From Chloroflexota bacterium (lineage in GTDB: Bacteria; Chloroflexota; Dehalococcoidia; GIF9; UBA5620): 23,101 nucleotides of DNA. The DNA lies in NCBI GenBank assembly GCA_026389735.1, contig JAPLHH010000112.1, positions 1 to 23,101 of the forward strand. Reading direction: 5' to 3'. Made by a program: the position numbers and the translations under genes. Shown one piece after another: positions 21,706 to 23,101 of this stretch (positions are counted from its first letter, which is position 1; every line of letters starts with the position of its first letter). A model generated the notes under the pieces. That model saw nothing but the letters and a program-made list of their open reading frames with translations. It was not told the origin of the DNA and did no database searches.

Positions 21706-21891
21706 CATGTTGGGGTTCTGGTCCACGCCGGTGGCGATGGCGCCCTTTTGCTCATAGCGAAACACCTGGTCGCCTGTCCCGCAGCCGACATCCAGCACTC
21801 TGTCGCCCGCTTTCACGCCGGAAAGCCCGGCGACACAAATCCTGACATCTTTCAGTATCGGGTCAACCAGTGTCGAATAGAAGCACAGTTA
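21706..21891 (-). pseudogene. Broken copy of the 5' end of the methyltransferase gene
   Basis: Highly similar (by eye around 90%) to 20662-20856. It retains the GTG region and motif I, here VLDVGCGTGDQV with the consensus Gly. Eight bases are lost between two CTATTC repeats, which shifts the frame near the start. Similarity stops abruptly after NPNM, so only about 60 codons remain. The intact gene lies on the other side of higBA. Confidence 0.88.
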
Positions 21892-21916
21892 TAACAGGCC
21901 GTGGCTATTAAAATTC

Positions 21917-22669
21917 TCACCATCGGTTCATGTTTTGAAAGGTCAGCTCCGGGTTCGTTCTTGCTCCCATTACTAAACCTTTAGCTTCTCCAACTACTAT
22001 GTCATATTCATTATTTGCCATTGCTGTCAGAGCTGCCTTATCAACTTCAGATGGTGATATACCTCTATATTCCTGGTCTCCTTCTTCAGTAGTCCCTTTG
22101 CCTAATTCAGTATCCACTGCAGGCGGTACTATTTCAAATACTTTTATGGAAGTATCCCGTAGTTGATATCTGAGGGATACGGTGAACGAATGAATTGCAG
22201 CTTTAGTAGCGCAATAAACAGGCATAGATGCTATAGGCACAAAACCTAAGCCAGAGGAAACATTGATAATAGCTGACTCCTTTTTCTTTAGAAGCAACGG
22301 GATAAAATATGCAGACAAGTGAATAGGGGCAATCAAATTGGTCTCGACCTCATTTTCATGACTGAACAAATCTTGAGTCCCCTTCTTGAGATTTACCATC
22401 CTTTGAATTCCGGCATTATTTATTAATACATTAAGGTCTCTAAAATTATCTTTGACCCAGTTGAATAATGATTCGCGTTCTTTTTCTCTGGATACATCAC
22501 ATACTTTAGCCTGTATTTGCGGCAGCTTATCCTTGGCTTCTTTTAGCTTACCTTCCCTTCTTCCACAGATAATTACCTTATTGCCAGCACTTACCAAGGT
22601 TTCAGCCAATGAGAAACCGATTCCTGTTGCTCCGCCAGTAATTAAGATTGTATTATTTTTAGTTTCCAC
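21917..22669 (-). CDS. Short-chain dehydrogenase/reductase (SDR), DltE-like
   Basis: A 250-residue NAD(P)-dependent oxidoreductase of classical SDR size. The cofactor motif is T-G-G-A-T-G-I-G (11-18), followed by C-G-R-R-E-G, whose basic residues suggest NADP(H). The structural N-N-A-G is at about 87-90. The catalytic Ser-Tyr-Lys set is in V-S-S-G-L-G...V-Y-C-A-T-K-A-A. The extended R-M-V-N and C-terminal G-A-R-T-N-P-E resemble DltE-type oxidoreductases of unknown substrate. GTG 22669 has GAGGGGG 5 bases upstream. It ends 25 bases before the broken methyltransferase copy; no operon partner is evident. The base composition is AT-richer than in the glp and dsr-like genes. Confidence 0.88.
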   Translation of the reverse strand: METKNNTILITGGATGIGFSLAETLVSAGNKVIICGRREGKLKEAKDKLPQIQAKVCDVSREKERESLFNWVKDNFRDLNVLINNAGIQRMVNLKKGTQDLFSHENEVETNLIAPIHLSAYFIPLLLKKKESAIINVSSGLGFVPIASMPVYCATKAAIHSFTVSLRYQLRDTSIKVFEIVPPAVDTELGKGTTEEGDQEYRGISPSEVDKAALTAMANNEYDIVVGEAKGLVMGARTNPELTFQNMNRW

Positions 22670-22903
22670 TATTTCCCCCTCTATTTGAGAATTTGATTTC
22701 CTTGATTTATATTAACATTTTTTGAGAGTTCTACGTTTCGTGAGTTGACGGCTGACTTGCCTTTATTATTGTACAACCCTTTGTGCCATAGTTCTTGGAG
22801 CGCATGCTGGTATGATTGCTAAGGCATACTATACTGATGATGACAAACAGGTATTACTAGGCGGTGGGATGTTTTGATAGCATTATTGGGGGATAGACCC
22901 AAT
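22670..22903 (+). other. Intergenic region with a possible coding remnant
   Basis: No gene is clear. One frame from about 22755 to TGA 22877 reads TTLCAIVLGAHAGMIAKAYY and then TDDDKQVLLGGGMF. Its only ATG is at 22812 and it has no ribosome binding site. It looks like the end of a lost gene, but I do not recognise the family. Confidence 0.2.
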
Positions 22904-22948
22904 AGTGGGAATATCCCACTTGACAGATAATCCCACTCATGGTATACT
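22904..22948 (+). promoter_or_regulatory. Promoter with operator for the gene at the right edge
   Basis: TTGACA (22920-22925), 17 bases, TATACT (22943-22948). The inverted repeat AGTGGGA-ATA-TCCCACT (22904-22920) abuts the -35, and a third TCCCACT (22931-22937) lies in the spacer, 17 bases from the previous half-site. This pattern suggests an autorepressor or other DNA-binding regulator. Confidence 0.7.
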
Positions 22949-22957
22949 ATCGCTGCG

Positions 22958-23101
22958 ATGGCTACAATAATAAGGGATGCAGATTTCAAAAAGATAGCTG
23001 ATAGCGTAAAACCGGACGCTAAAAGGCGAGTAGTTCTGCAAAAGGTTCAAATACAGGAAGGCGTCAGCTATCATATATACAGCAACAGCATTGGGCAAAT
23101 T
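22958..23101 (+). CDS. Partial small protein, possibly an AbrB-like antitoxin or regulator
   Basis: ATG 22958 opens a frame that runs off the window after 48 codons, beginning MATIIRDADFKKIADSVKPD and ending with H-I-Y-S-N-S-I-G-Q-I. The stretch R-R-V-V-L-Q-K...E-G-V-S-Y-H-I-Y resembles small AbrB/SpoVT-like DNA-binding antitoxins, but this is a weak impression. The preceding operator repeats fit a self-regulating antitoxin. No ribosome binding site is present and the -10 box ends 9 bases upstream, so the mRNA may be leaderless. A toxin gene could lie just beyond the window. Confidence 0.55.
   Translation, partial: MATIIRDADFKKIADSVKPDAKRRVVLQKVQIQEGVSYHIYSNSIGQI

Noticed and set aside
1..23101. 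CRISPR array, prophage or integron
   Set aside because: No regularly spaced direct repeats, cas genes, phage structural genes or integrase were seen; the repeats present are dispersed palindromes and two gene-end duplications.

Overview
The window looks like a piece of an anaerobic, sediment-type Chloroflexota genome, probably class Dehalococcoidia. That assignment is an inference from the gene content: a tungstate importer under a Moco/Tuco-type riboswitch, a DsrMK-like plus DsrC redox module, C_GCAxxG_C_C protein, HypA, glycerol catabolism, and many short dispersed palindromes between genes. No rRNA or taxonomic marker is present to prove it. Genes lie on both strands in short operons, and several intergenic stretches are unusually rich in signals.

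Layout. 1-385: the start of plsX (minus). 480-2088: hypA and an MBL-fold hydrolase (plus). 2101-5086: a complete tungstate ABC transporter operon tupABC (minus), with promoter, compact molybdopterin-type riboswitch, terminator and tupA in order. 5207-5393: a promoter and a terminated, structured transcript that matches no RNA family I recognise. 5424-8962: a dispersed palindrome, an SGNH-like hydrolase, a membrane-anchored alpha/beta hydrolase, tiny ORFs and a monoacylglycerol-lipase-like hydrolase. 9058-12493: palindrome, glpK, two perfect hairpins, glpD. With the upstream lipase this could form a route from monoacylglycerol through glycerol and glycerol-3-phosphate to dihydroxyacetone phosphate. 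12528-12815: tRNA-Met(CAU) and the remains of a transposase. 12957-16654: C_GCAxxG_C_C redox protein, DsrM-like cytochrome b, DsrK-like iron-sulfur protein and DsrC, a thiol/disulfide-linked membrane electron transfer module without sulfite reductase genes in view.

16655-23101 is an accessory-looking stretch. A predicted endonuclease/exonuclease/phosphatase-fold gene lies between two copies of the 3' end of a neighbouring membrane-protein gene. A HigBA-type toxin-antitoxin pair lies between an intact methyltransferase gene and a broken copy of its 5' end. An SDR oxidoreductase and the start of a small gene with a conspicuous operator complete the window.

The observations most worth pursuing are the tungsten-linked riboswitch with a visible antiterminator and a leader ORF crossing its terminator, the orphan structured RNA at 5244-5393, and the two cases of accessory genes enclosed by duplicated ends of neighbouring genes, which also share a short motif. 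All family calls come from reading motifs by eye; no database or folding program was used.
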